A stretch of 64,000 bases of DNA from an uncultured Eubacteriales bacterium (GTDB taxonomy: Bacteria; Bacillota; Clostridia; Oscillospirales; Acutalibacteraceae). How positions within the stretch are numbered: the stretch's first letter is position 1; each line of letters starts with the position of its first letter. Positions 17,241 through 24,919 of this stretch are shown here, piece after piece. The notes under the pieces were generated by a model. That model was not told the origin of the DNA. It saw only the letters and a program-made list of their open reading frames with translations, and did not search any database. The translations under genes were made by a program, and so were the position numbers. Location of the stretch: contig CAKTEE010000004.1 of the NCBI GenBank assembly GCA_934546985.1, positions 62,001-126,000 of the forward strand, in the 5' to 3' direction.

Positions 17241-17284
17241 ACCCTTTGCAAAACTAAACGCACGTTTTGCAGAGGGTTTTGTTT
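17241..17284 (+). terminator. Terminator after the second plus-strand XRE gene
   Basis: ACCCTTTGCAAAAC and GTTTTGCAGAGGGT pair around a 9-base loop, followed by TTTTG. Confidence 0.9.
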
Positions 17285-17441
17285 TGATATAAACAATAAG
17301 CATAAAAAACAAGCAGGCAATTTGCCAACAATAAAAAAACATACACCGCAAAGAGCACAACTGCCTCCAAAGCGGTGTATGTTTTATGTTAACCAAAGTA
17401 TAAACAAAACATCTCGTACCACAGGATAAATCACAAAGTGA

Positions 17442-17470
17442 TTGACAAGCCCTTGTGTATCTGGTATCAT
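17442..17470 (+). promoter_or_regulatory. Promoter of toxin-like peptide gene, unit 1
   Basis: TTGACA (17442-17447) and TATCAT (17465-17470) are separated by 17 bases. The mRNA leader can fold TTCCTTGA/TCAGGGAA immediately before the ribosome binding site. Confidence 0.82.
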
Positions 17471-17547
17471 ATTATCCGTAGAGGACAGCAAACGGGTGGT
17501 TAGCTCACCATTCCTTGATTTTTCGGTCAGGGAAGGAGGTGAGGCAC

Positions 17548-17619
17548 GTGGAATATTTAGTTTTATTAATTGTTATATTAGTACTTATTAAGGATTCTGA
17601 TTTTAGTGCAAAAAAATAA
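17548..17619 (+). CDS. 23-residue hydrophobic peptide, candidate type I toxin (unit 1)
   Basis: A GGAAGGAGGTGA site precedes GTG 17548 at ideal spacing. The frame encodes a 23-residue peptide: MEYLVLLIVILVLI, a single short membrane helix, then a charged tail KDSDFSAKK. Short membrane peptides with a strong ribosome binding site, a folded leader and a convergent antisense RNA are the mark of type I toxins such as Fst, BsrG and TxpA, but I do not recognise this sequence as one of them. The stop codon lies inside the 5' arm of the shared terminator. An identical peptide is encoded in unit 2. Expression and toxicity are inferred from architecture. Confidence 0.72.
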   Translation: MEYLVLLIVILVLIKDSDFSAKK

Positions 17620-17696
17620 GCCACCCCAGTCCAAAGGATGTGGCTTACTTTTTGTAAGAATACTTTTGGGCTAACCACTTTGTGGTGCTGCCCTCT
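17611..17696 (-). ncRNA. Convergent antisense RNA, candidate antitoxin (unit 1)
   Basis: A minus-strand promoter at 17703-17730 would start transcription near 17696. The roughly 85-nt RNA folds ACCAC-AAA-GTGGT near its 5' end and ends in the stem TAAGCCAC/GTGGCTTA followed by TTTTTTT. It overlaps the last codons and terminator of the toxin mRNA, giving 3'-end complementarity, as in par/Fst-type loci. Confidence 0.68.
17617..17653. terminator. Bidirectional terminator shared by toxin mRNA and antisense RNA (unit 1)
   Basis: TAAGCCAC (17617-17624) pairs with GTGGCTTA (17640-17647). T-runs follow on both strands: CTTTTTG on plus, and TTTTTTT on minus from the Lys codons of the peptide gene. Confidence 0.85.
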
Positions 17697-17702
17697 ATGT
17701 TT

Positions 17703-17730
17703 ATTATAGCAGAAAATTTGATATTGTCAA
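17703..17730 (-). promoter_or_regulatory. Promoter of antisense RNA, unit 1
   Basis: Minus-strand TTGACA (17725-17730) and TATAAT (17703-17708), both exact consensus, have a 16-base spacer; this is stronger than the facing toxin promoter. Confidence 0.85.
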
Positions 17731-17930
17731 CAATCAGTAAGCTTGCGGGTAAAACTGCGAGCTTATTTTTTTGATATAAACAATAAACAGGCAAGAAAAC
17801 AAGCAGGCAATTTGCCAACAATAAAAAACATACACCGCAAAGAGCACAACTGCCCCCAAAGCGGTATATGTTTTATGTTAACCAAAGCATAAACGAAACA
17901 TCTTGTACCACAAGATAAACCACAAAGTGA

Positions 17931-17959
17931 TTGACAGGCTCTTGTGTATCTGGTATCAT
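17931..17959 (+). promoter_or_regulatory. Promoter of toxin-like peptide gene, unit 2
   Basis: TTGACA (17931-17936) and TATCAT (17954-17959) with a 17-base spacer, as in unit 1. Confidence 0.82.
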
Positions 17960-18036
17960 ATTATCCGTAGAGGACAGCAAACGGGTGGTTAGCTCACCAT
18001 TCCTTGATTTTTCGGTCAGGGAAGGAGGTGAGGCAC

Positions 18037-18108
18037 GTGGAATATTTAGTTTTATTAATTGTTATATTAGTACTTATTAAGGATTCTGATTTTAGTGCAA
18101 AAAAATAA
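18037..18108 (+). CDS. 23-residue hydrophobic peptide, candidate type I toxin (unit 2)
   Basis: GTG 18037 follows GGAAGGAGGTGA at the same spacing as in unit 1 and encodes the identical 23-residue peptide (membrane helix YLVLLIVILVLI, tail KDSDFSAKK). Keeping the peptide, leader fold and ribosome binding site unchanged while flanking DNA diverged points to selection for the product. Function as a toxin is inferred from the arrangement with the antisense RNA. Confidence 0.72.
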   Translation: MEYLVLLIVILVLIKDSDFSAKK

Positions 18109-18181
18109 CCGCCCTCGTCCAAAGGTTGCGGTTATTTTAACTGATAGCATTTGGGCTAACCACTTTGTGGTGCTGCCCTCT
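18101..18181 (-). ncRNA. Convergent antisense RNA, candidate antitoxin (unit 2)
   Basis: A promoter at 18188-18215 drives an RNA of about 80 nt toward the peptide gene. It ends in the stem ATAACCGC/GCGGTTAT followed by TTTTTTG on the minus strand. The stem sequence differs from unit 1 by paired changes, so each antisense RNA matches its own mRNA best. Confidence 0.67.
18106..18138. terminator. Bidirectional terminator, unit 2
   Basis: TAACCGC (18106-18112) pairs with GCGGTTA (18128-18134), with T residues on both outer sides. Compared with unit 1, both arms changed together. Confidence 0.82.
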
Positions 18182-18187
18182 ATGTTT

Positions 18188-18215
18188 ATTATAGCAGAAA
18201 ATCTGATATTGTCAA
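18188..18215 (-). promoter_or_regulatory. Promoter of antisense RNA, unit 2
   Basis: Minus-strand TTGACA (18210-18215) and TATAAT (18188-18193) with a 16-base spacer. Confidence 0.85.
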
Positions 18216-18308
18216 CAGTCAGCAAGCTTGTGGGTAAAACTGCGAGCTTTTTTACATAATAAAAAACATCAACCCCAAAAGTCAATCTTTATCAAAACTA
18301 TGCAAAGA

Positions 18309-18345
18309 GCCCTTCCTGACAAAAACAATCAGGAAGGGCCTTTTT
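18309..18345. terminator. Terminator after the sortase gene
   Basis: Perfect 11-bp arms GCCCTTCCTGA and TCAGGAAGGGC. The T-run is better on the plus strand (CTTTTT), but the stem also lies directly after the minus-strand sortase gene, so it may act in both directions. Confidence 0.8.
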
Positions 18346-18352
18346 CATACAT

Positions 18353-20107
18353 CTAATCCATTACTTCAACCGATTCTTCCGGCTGTGACGGTTCCGGCGG
18401 AACCGTTGGCTTTTCTGTTGGATTCTCTATAGGTTCGGGTTCCGATGTTGGCGGTTCCGTTGAAGGTTCTGTAATTGGATCGGTAATAGGTTTTGATGTT
18501 ATTGGCTTGGTAGTTGTAATTGTAGGTTTCGATGTCGTCGGATCTGTTGTACGCGGCGCTGTTGTAACCGGCCGCGTCGCAGCAACCGTAGTCGTAGTAT
18601 TTGGTGCAGTTGTTATTTCCAAAGCAGTCGTTGTCTCCGGCGCGGTGGTCGTTGTTGTCGGCTGTTCGCCTGTGCCCGGAATCCAACCACCCGTACTAAA
18701 CGGATTCATAATCCCCTTTTTATTATAATACGCCTGGGGATAACGAGGATTTGGATTCGTTTGCACCCCGGAGACATCTACCGCGGCATCTTCACCATCG
18801 CGAACCATACGGGCAACGACAATTAACCGCGCATTATTAAATTCATAGTTGCAGGTCTGCAATGTCAGAAGCTTATCTCCATATGTAACATCCACATTGG
18901 TCGAAAAGAAAGAACGTTCTTTTACTCCCTGCAAATATTCGTTAAAATCAGCTTCATCCAAAAAGTTTTTCACTGTGTAATCAAAATAATATCCGTTGTC
19001 GTCCTTTGCTTCGCTGTTCGTTATGAACGCACCGATGACCTTCCACTGATGACGTTCATAAATCGTATTAAATGTAACCACCGGGTGCTTTTGATACCCT
19101 TCTAATGTACGGTAAACATCTAATCCGCTGAACACTGTTCCATTATTCATATGATGTCCGTAAACTACAGTATTTTCGCCCAATGGCTGAACGGCACAAT
19201 TGAAATCCATAAACGGCACACCGTAACGCGTTTGGTTTTTATAATAGTCATGAGAAAGATAATATTGATTATCCTGTGCCTTTGCAATCGGATAATCTAC
19301 AAGGGTATCAGGAATGGTTACCCAACCTGTAATTTCCTGATTATTTGCATATAACAATGCGAACTCAGGCAAAATCCCCTCAGGCAGAGCTTTGCCCAGA
19401 ATGGTTTCCGCCTGTTTTATTTTTTCTTCATCAGAACCATTGTGATACAGCGCAGCAACCTGTTGATCTGTCTTTCCTGCTTTCCAGTCCTCATATAAAG
19501 TCGGAATCAGAATACTGCCGGACACTATCAGTGTTATAAAAGCAACAATAAAAATAATCTTTCGGATGATTTCCCCAATACCGTCCCCTTTCCATGGGAT
19601 AAAGAAACGTAGAAAACGAATCATCCAATTTTGTCTTTTCACCTGCCGTCTGCTGTCATCATAATCAGGTTCTTCTTCCTCATAGGATGGTATTTCAAAA
19701 TCCAATTCGTCACGATAGCGGTCTTGCAGCGCTGCGGTGCCGTCTGTGAAATTTGGAATTATATATTCATCATTCTCAGGTAAAAAACCATCTTCTACAG
19801 TTTCCCCGTCCTCACTATAAACAGGTTCTGCATCATAATTTTCCGGCAGGCGGAACTGGGAAGCATACTGCTGCCTATCCGTTTGTTCCTGCGCAGTTAC
19901 ATCAATTTCCTGCGTATCTTCCAAATCGTGCGGTTTTGCCTCATTCCGAAAATGCAGAGATGAATTTTTTCTATTTTTAGCAGCATGTCCCGGCCTGATA
20001 AACTCTTCATCCACCGGAATATCATTAACCGCATCAGTTGAAATAGACTGTACTCCGTACTTTGCTATAATCTCTTCCACACTTTTACGTCTTTTTTCAT
20101 TCGGCAT
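18353..20107 (-). CDS. Class B sortase with long cytoplasmic and Thr-rich C-terminal extensions
   Basis: The 584-residue membrane protein has an acidic cytoplasmic region (residues 1-180), one membrane helix (about 182-204) and an extracellular sortase domain. Catalytic His is in YGHHMNNGTVF (318 or 319), Cys419 in TLQTCNYEF and Arg427 in NNARLIV. The His context (YGHHMNNGTVFSGL) and helical insertion favour class B. About 120 C-terminal residues are Thr/Pro/Glu-rich, low in complexity and unusual for a sortase, probably spanning the wall. Typical class B sortases are about 240-300 residues. It is the last gene of an operon with cinA, 17 bases away. No protein with a clear sorting signal is visible in the window, so its substrate is unknown. 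Confidence 0.88.
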   Translation of the reverse strand: MPNEKRRKSVEEIIAKYGVQSISTDAVNDIPVDEEFIRPGHAAKNRKNSSLHFRNEAKPHDLEDTQEIDVTAQEQTDRQQYASQFRLPENYDAEPVYSEDGETVEDGFLPENDEYIIPNFTDGTAALQDRYRDELDFEIPSYEEEEPDYDDSRRQVKRQNWMIRFLRFFIPWKGDGIGEIIRKIIFIVAFITLIVSGSILIPTLYEDWKAGKTDQQVAALYHNGSDEEKIKQAETILGKALPEGILPEFALLYANNQEITGWVTIPDTLVDYPIAKAQDNQYYLSHDYYKNQTRYGVPFMDFNCAVQPLGENTVVYGHHMNNGTVFSGLDVYRTLEGYQKHPVVTFNTIYERHQWKVIGAFITNSEAKDDNGYYFDYTVKNFLDEADFNEYLQGVKERSFFSTNVDVTYGDKLLTLQTCNYEFNNARLIVVARMVRDGEDAAVDVSGVQTNPNPRYPQAYYNKKGIMNPFSTGGWIPGTGEQPTTTTTAPETTTALEITTAPNTTTTVAATRPVTTAPRTTDPTTSKPTITTTKPITSKPITDPITEPSTEPPTSEPEPIENPTEKPTVPPEPSQPEESVEVMD

Positions 20108-20124
20108 CCTGTTTCATCTCCTTT

Positions 20125-21396
20125 TTATAAATTCTCGTCCGCAGGAACCTCAGGATATTTGCTGAGATACCGGCGCAGCATATCCAGCGCGTTGGAAGAG
20201 GTAACATAGCGGTTATACTCTCTATCCCTGCTCTCTGATCTCCCTGTACGTATTTCACGCACCCATACCTTATTTTTATCACATACCGCGGCATAAGCAA
20301 GCCCTACCGGCTTCTGTTCCGTTCCGCCGTCCGGTCCTGCAATTCCGGTAATGCCAACGCCAATATCCGCTTGCCCTGCACGCATGGCGCCCCGCGCCAT
20401 TGCCACAGCTGTTTGGGGGCTGACTGCACCATGCTGTTCTAAAATATCCGCCGGAACGGAAAGATATTTTTGCTTGATTTCATTGGAATAAGAAACAATT
20501 CCATATTCAAATACGCTGGAGGAGCCCGAGATTTCTGTCAGCCGTTTGCATAGCAAGCCGGCGGTACAGGATTCCGCTGCCGCCACATGCAGTTTATGCT
20601 TTGCTAAAAGCTCCACAACCTTTGCCTGCAAACTTCCACAGTCAATGCCATATACTGCGTCGCCAAGGCGGTTTAAAATATCTTCTATTACGGGCTTGGC
20701 CAATGCTTCGCACTCCTGCTCACTTTCACCGGCGGCAGTTACCCTCAGCAGGGATTCTCCATTCTTTGCATACGGGGCAACAGTTGGGTTCTGCATATCC
20801 AGCAAATCCTTTACCCTTGAAGCCATGCTGGCCTCTCCGATTCCGCAAACATGAATATTATGAGAAATAAATTTCATCTTCGTAAATTTCATGAGATATG
20901 GCTTTACATGATTCAAATACATGGGTTCCAATTCACTGGGCGGTCCCGGAAGCATAATCGCAATTTTTCCATCTGCCTCCACCGCACAACCCGGCGCCGT
21001 ACCATAATCATTATGAAAAACAACACCGTCTTTCGGCAGCATTGCCTGTTTCATATTTGTATCATCCATGCCTTTGCCCATACGGCTAAAATATTCTTCG
21101 ATATGCCGTACAGATTCTTCATGGGTGACGAGTTCCGCCCCCATAACGGCACAGGTTACTTCTTTTGTCAAATCATCTTTTGTCGGCCCCAACCCTCCGG
21201 TTGTAATAACAATGTCACTGCGTGACAACGCTCCTTTTACAGCTTCGGCAAGCCGCTCCTCGTTGTCCCCAACGGTTGACTGGTAATAAACAGAAATACC
21301 AATTGCTGCCAGTTCACGGGCAAGGAACTGTGCGTCAGTATTGACAATATCGCCAAGCAGCAGTTCCGTTCCAACAGAAATAATTTCACAATTCAT
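20125..21396 (-). CDS. cinA: CinA family protein (nicotinamide-nucleotide amidase)
   Basis: The 423-residue protein has an N-terminal molybdopterin-binding-like domain (GTELLLGDIVNTDAQFLA, TTGGLGPTKDD) and a C-terminal amidohydrolase domain (AAAESCTAGLL, SYSNEIKQKYLSVP, GITGIAGPDGG). The second domain converts nicotinamide mononucleotide to nicotinate mononucleotide in pyridine-nucleotide salvage; the first resembles an ADP-ribose pyrophosphatase unit. In other species CinA is tied to competence. It lies 26 bases behind thiI. Confidence 0.95.
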   Translation of the reverse strand: MNCEIISVGTELLLGDIVNTDAQFLARELAAIGISVYYQSTVGDNEERLAEAVKGALSRSDIVITTGGLGPTKDDLTKEVTCAVMGAELVTHEESVRHIEEYFSRMGKGMDDTNMKQAMLPKDGVVFHNDYGTAPGCAVEADGKIAIMLPGPPSELEPMYLNHVKPYLMKFTKMKFISHNIHVCGIGEASMASRVKDLLDMQNPTVAPYAKNGESLLRVTAAGESEQECEALAKPVIEDILNRLGDAVYGIDCGSLQAKVVELLAKHKLHVAAAESCTAGLLCKRLTEISGSSSVFEYGIVSYSNEIKQKYLSVPADILEQHGAVSPQTAVAMARGAMRAGQADIGVGITGIAGPDGGTEQKPVGLAYAAVCDKNKVWVREIRTGRSESRDREYNRYVTSSNALDMLRRYLSKYPEVPADENL

Positions 21397-21422
21397 GGAA
21401 AAGTCTCCTATTACAAAGAATT

Positions 21423-22592
21423 TTATCCGATGATTTCAAAACGTGTATTTTGTACCGCTTCTTCCACCAAAGCGTCGATATCCAGTATGGATTCTGCTTT
21501 TACGACCATCTCCAGTGACGGCCTTGTCCGCGGATGCTTCGGCGTAAAGACAGTACAGCAATCCTCGTATGGCTGGATAGAGGTTTCAAACGCCCCTATA
21601 TTTCTGGAAATTGCAACAATTTCTTCTTTATCCATGCCGATACAAGGCCGGAATACCGGCATATCACATGCCGCGTCCGTACAGGCAATCGCACCAATGG
21701 TCTGACTCGCCACCTGCCCAACGCTTTCACCCGTAATCAGCGCCCCACAGCCTTGCCTAACGGCAATTTTTTCTGAAATACGCATCATAAACCGGCGCAT
21801 GATAATGGTAAAAAGCTCTTCCGGACAATTTTGCCCAATTAGTTCCTGAATATGTGTAAACGGAACAATAAACAATGCCATCCGCCCGCTGTAACGGGAA
21901 ACAATCTGCATCAGTTCCTTTACCTTTAATTCCGCACGCTCGCTGGTATAAGGCGGGCTTGCAAAATGGACGCCGGTAATCTCAAGCCCCCGTTTTGCCA
22001 TCATCCAACCCGCTACAGGGCTGTCAATTCCACCGGAAACCAGCAATGCGGCTTTACCGCCTGTCCCTACCGGCATACCGCCGGCGCCGCGTACTTGCCC
22101 CGCATGGATATACGCCGCCTTATCACGAACCTCCACCATAACAACATCATCAGGATTTTTAACATCTACTGTCAGATGGGGGAATTTTTGCAGCAAATAC
22201 CCGCCCAGCTCGCGGCAGATTTCCGGCGATTTCAGCGGAAACCTTTTATCGGAACGTTTTGCCTCTACTTTAAAAGTTTTAATTTCTTCAAGCTGCGGTG
22301 CAAGGTATTGTGCAGAACTGATAAGAATCTGTTCCATATCCTTGGGGACTGCGGCAGCTCGGGAAAGCCCTGCAATACCGAAAACTCTTGTCAGCCGCTG
22401 TACTGCCTCTTCCATATCCACTTCCCCTTCCGGCGGAACAACCATAATTGTGGACTGGGATTTCTGAAACACAAACTTCCCCAGCGAGGCAAGGCGGCGT
22501 TTCATATTTTTAATCAATACATCTTCAAAAGTGGAACGGTTCAGCCCTTTTAGGGCAAGCTCCCCGTTCTTTACCAGTATAATTTCATTCAT
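21423..22592 (-). CDS. thiI: tRNA 4-thiouridine sulfurtransferase
   Basis: The 389-residue protein has an N-terminal ferredoxin-like part, a THUMP domain (about residues 60-165) and an adenylating PP-loop domain with SGGIDSPVAGWMMAKRG. It lacks the C-terminal rhodanese of the E. coli protein, as in most Firmicutes, so sulfur probably comes directly from the cysteine desulfurase encoded four bases upstream. The product adds sulfur to U8 of tRNA and may serve thiamine thiazole synthesis. The C-terminal CCTVF sequence supplies candidate acceptor cysteines. Confidence 0.95.
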   Translation of the reverse strand: MNEIILVKNGELALKGLNRSTFEDVLIKNMKRRLASLGKFVFQKSQSTIMVVPPEGEVDMEEAVQRLTRVFGIAGLSRAAAVPKDMEQILISSAQYLAPQLEEIKTFKVEAKRSDKRFPLKSPEICRELGGYLLQKFPHLTVDVKNPDDVVMVEVRDKAAYIHAGQVRGAGGMPVGTGGKAALLVSGGIDSPVAGWMMAKRGLEITGVHFASPPYTSERAELKVKELMQIVSRYSGRMALFIVPFTHIQELIGQNCPEELFTIIMRRFMMRISEKIAVRQGCGALITGESVGQVASQTIGAIACTDAACDMPVFRPCIGMDKEEIVAISRNIGAFETSIQPYEDCCTVFTPKHPRTRPSLEMVVKAESILDIDALVEEAVQNTRFEIIG

Positions 22593-22596
22593 TACG

Positions 22597-23751
22597 TTAT
22601 CTCCTGCTCCTGACCAGACGTTCCATGCCTGATTCCAGCAGGGTAACGAAAAGGTCGATTTCTTCTTTTGTCGTATATCTGGAAAAACTCACGCGCAGTG
22701 CACTGTCAATCCGGTGGTTATCCAACCCCATTGCGGCAAGGACATGGCTTTTTTGCCCTTTTGCACAAGCGGAACCGCTGGAAACATAAACGCCGCCCGC
22801 AGACAGATGATGAAGCATAACCTCCGAGCGAATACCTATGCAGGAAAGGTTCAGTAGATACGGTAAACCTTCCGGTGGGGAATTTATAATAACACCTTGC
22901 ACCTGCGCAAGCTTGTCCCATGCGTATTGCCGCAGAGATTTCATTTTTTCAAGCTGTTCCAAAGGTTCGGGCAATGCCTCTGCCGCCGCGCCAAACCCTG
23001 CAATTAAAGGCGTGCTTTCCGTCCCCGGCCGCATTTCCCGCTCCTGCCCGCCGCCAAAGGTACGAGGTAAAATACGGACGCCATTTTTCATAAACAGTGC
23101 GCCAACCCCTTTAGGGCCGTGGATTTTATGGGCGCTGACCGTCATCAGGTCCACCCCTGTTTTTTTTACATTGATTGGAAGCTTGCCAAATGCCTGCACT
23201 GCATCGCAGTGAAACAAAGCCGGAGCACCGCTTCGCCTGATGATACGCTGAACTTCCTCCAACGGTTGAATCGCACCGGTCTCATTATTTACAAGCATAA
23301 GGCTGACAAGTACCGTCTTATCATCCAGCGCCTTTTCCAGTTCTTCCATACGGACACAGCCGCTTATATCCGGTTTCAGCCGGATAACCTCCCAGCCATT
23401 TTCCTCCAATTTATGTATAGGCGCAAGAACGGAAGAATGCTCCATAGCAGAGGTAATGATTTTATTTCCCATACGCCTGCGGGCAGAAGCCGTACCAAAA
23501 ATTGCAATGTTGTTTGCTTCTGTTCCGCCGGATGTAAAAATGATTTCTTTTGCTTCCGCACCCAGTTTTTGGGCAACGGTTCCCCTTGCCTGTTCAACAG
23601 CAAGCTGTGCTTGCAAGCCCTTGCTGTGGAGGGAGGAAGGATTTCCATAATTCACCGTCAGTATTTCCAGCATCCTGTCCACCGCTTCACGGCACGGACG
23701 GGTAGTCGCACTGTTATCAAGATAAGCTTCTATTACACTTTTTCCTTCCAT
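22597..23751 (-). CDS. Cysteine desulfurase (NifS/IscS-like)
   Basis: The 384-residue PLP enzyme starts MEGKSVIEAYLDNSATT and has the PLP-binding His/Asp region, the Schiff-base Lys in SAHKIHGPKGVGAL and the persulfide Cys in SSGSACAKG. It removes sulfur from cysteine; its place four bases before thiI points to tRNA thiolation, as with NifZ of Bacillus. It heads the operon desulfurase-thiI-cinA-sortase, preceded by GAGGAG and a good promoter. Confidence 0.95.
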   Translation of the reverse strand: MEGKSVIEAYLDNSATTRPCREAVDRMLEILTVNYGNPSSLHSKGLQAQLAVEQARGTVAQKLGAEAKEIIFTSGGTEANNIAIFGTASARRRMGNKIITSAMEHSSVLAPIHKLEENGWEVIRLKPDISGCVRMEELEKALDDKTVLVSLMLVNNETGAIQPLEEVQRIIRRSGAPALFHCDAVQAFGKLPINVKKTGVDLMTVSAHKIHGPKGVGALFMKNGVRILPRTFGGGQEREMRPGTESTPLIAGFGAAAEALPEPLEQLEKMKSLRQYAWDKLAQVQGVIINSPPEGLPYLLNLSCIGIRSEVMLHHLSAGGVYVSSGSACAKGQKSHVLAAMGLDNHRIDSALRVSFSRYTTKEEIDLFVTLLESGMERLVRSRR

Positions 23752-23807
23752 TCAACCGCTCCTCAAAGCATTTGCTTCACTGCACAAAATTACCATAATT
23801 ATTATTA

Positions 23808-23836
23808 AGTATACATCATAATGCACTTTGGTGCAA
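23808..23836 (-). promoter_or_regulatory. Promoter of the desulfurase-thiI-cinA-sortase operon
   Basis: Minus-strand TTGCAC (23831-23836) and TATACT (23808-23813) with a 17-base spacer. The remainder of the 320-base gap up to 24070 shows nothing apart from the next terminator. Confidence 0.8.
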
Positions 23837-24002
23837 CGGCAAAGCTTGAAAAATAAAGGGTTTTCTTTCGCTCCAATCTATATAAACCGCTCGTTTTTCC
23901 GCTGTTTTCAGCCTGATTCTCTCAAATACCCTATCAGGTTTTACAGAAAATTCTTCTCGCAGTGTACTATCAGAAAAAAATAAATATTACGCTATAAAAA
24001 AG

Positions 24003-24042
24003 CACACCATTTGGGGCACCCTCCATAAGGAAGGTGCCCCAA
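24003..24042 (-). terminator. Terminator after the ABC-2 permease gene
   Basis: TTGGGGCACC pairs perfectly with GGTGCCCCAA. On the minus strand the T-run (TTTTTT) follows after nine bases, so termination may be imperfect. Confidence 0.65.
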
Positions 24043-24070
24043 GGCTTTCATTAGCTGGAATTTTTACAAG

Positions 24071-24919
24071 TTATCTCTTCGCCGGAGCACCGCCGCCCCT
24101 CATACCTGCGGCAACCTTAATGGCGGAGAAGTCTGCACGGTTAAATTTACGGACGCACAGCACAAAGAAAAAGGCACCAATCAAAACGGTAATAGCCAGT
24201 CCCATCAACGGCGTGATGACAAATCCACCAATAGAGAACGCCATGCCCTGTTCAACCAATTCCTTTGTGGTCAGCGTGTGCGCCCCCAAAGCGATATAAC
24301 GGAAAATCGAGGTCGTATAAGTCAGAGGATTCAGGTAGACGATGGGCAAAAGAAAGCCGGGTATGATAGTGGTAGGGATATATGCGCCGGAAACAAAGGT
24401 CAGGGGCATCATAATCATGGAACTGAGGGTCTGAAAGGCGGGAGAGTTGCGGGAAACTGTAGCCAAAAACAGACCGATGGCGCTGAATGCCATAGCGGAA
24501 ACCAACATTACCGCAGTCAGAAGCAGGATTTGCAGGATGCCCACCCGCAGTCCAAGCACAATGCCGCAGATCATAGTAACAATGCCTTGCAGCGTGGCGA
24601 TGACTGCCCCTGACAGAATGTGCCCCATGGAAATTTGCATCCGTGCGATGGGCGCAACCAAAACCTCTTTCATATAGCCGCTGGAAATGTCGGACAGGAT
24701 ATCGGAGGAATTATTTACGCTAACCTGAAACACGCTCATAATTATCACGCCTGAAATCAGGTAAGGCATGGGCGCATCAAGACCGTTCATAGAAGATTTC
24801 ATCAAAAACGAAAACATCACCAGCATAAACATGGACATAAAGAGCGATCCAAATACCCGTCCCTTACTCCTGATATAATTCAGTAAATTTCTTTGTAGAA
24901 TTGCTGTAATTGGGTTCAT
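24071..24919 (-). CDS. ABC-2 type transporter permease (DrrB/NodJ-like)
   Basis: The 282-residue protein has six hydrophobic segments and the ABC-2 pattern: an N-terminal cytoplasmic coupling helix (ILQRNLLNYIRSKGRVFGSL), a conserved loop (SYSNNSSDILSDISSGYMKEVLVAPIAR-like) and PLTFVSGAYIPTTIIPG before a final helix. Its start overlaps the stop of the ATPase gene (ATGA), so the pair is made together. The pair should export a small hydrophobic compound or drug; the substrate is not evident. Confidence 0.9.
   Translation of the reverse strand: MNPITAILQRNLLNYIRSKGRVFGSLFMSMFMLVMFSFLMKSSMNGLDAPMPYLISGVIIMSVFQVSVNNSSDILSDISSGYMKEVLVAPIARMQISMGHILSGAVIATLQGIVTMICGIVLGLRVGILQILLLTAVMLVSAMAFSAIGLFLATVSRNSPAFQTLSSMIMMPLTFVSGAYIPTTIIPGFLLPIVYLNPLTYTTSIFRYIALGAHTLTTKELVEQGMAFSIGGFVITPLMGLAITVLIGAFFFVLCVRKFNRADFSAIKVAAGMRGGGAPAKR

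Larger units (their letters stand above)
17283..17770. repeat. Tandem unit 1 of a duplicated type I toxin-antitoxin locus
   Basis: This unit of about 488 bases is repeated directly at 17771. It contains, in order, a hairpin AACATACACCGC/GCGGTGTATGTT (about 17338-17387), a plus-strand promoter, a 23-codon gene, a bidirectional terminator and a minus-strand promoter. The outer parts of the transcribed core (AGAGGACAGCA and GTGGTTAGC near 17479-17502; their inverted counterparts near 17669-17699) form an inverted repeat. Confidence 0.85.
17771..18254. repeat. Tandem unit 2 of the duplicated type I toxin-antitoxin locus
   Basis: This is a direct repeat of unit 1 with scattered substitutions. The peptide gene is unchanged, while the terminator stem differs at paired positions. 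The same order of hairpin, promoter, peptide gene, bidirectional terminator and opposing promoter is kept. Confidence 0.85.

Noticed and set aside
17338..17387. AACATACACCGC hairpin as a stand-alone terminator or IS end
   Set aside because: It recurs inside both toxin-antitoxin units and is better read as part of the unit; no transposase or target duplication is seen.
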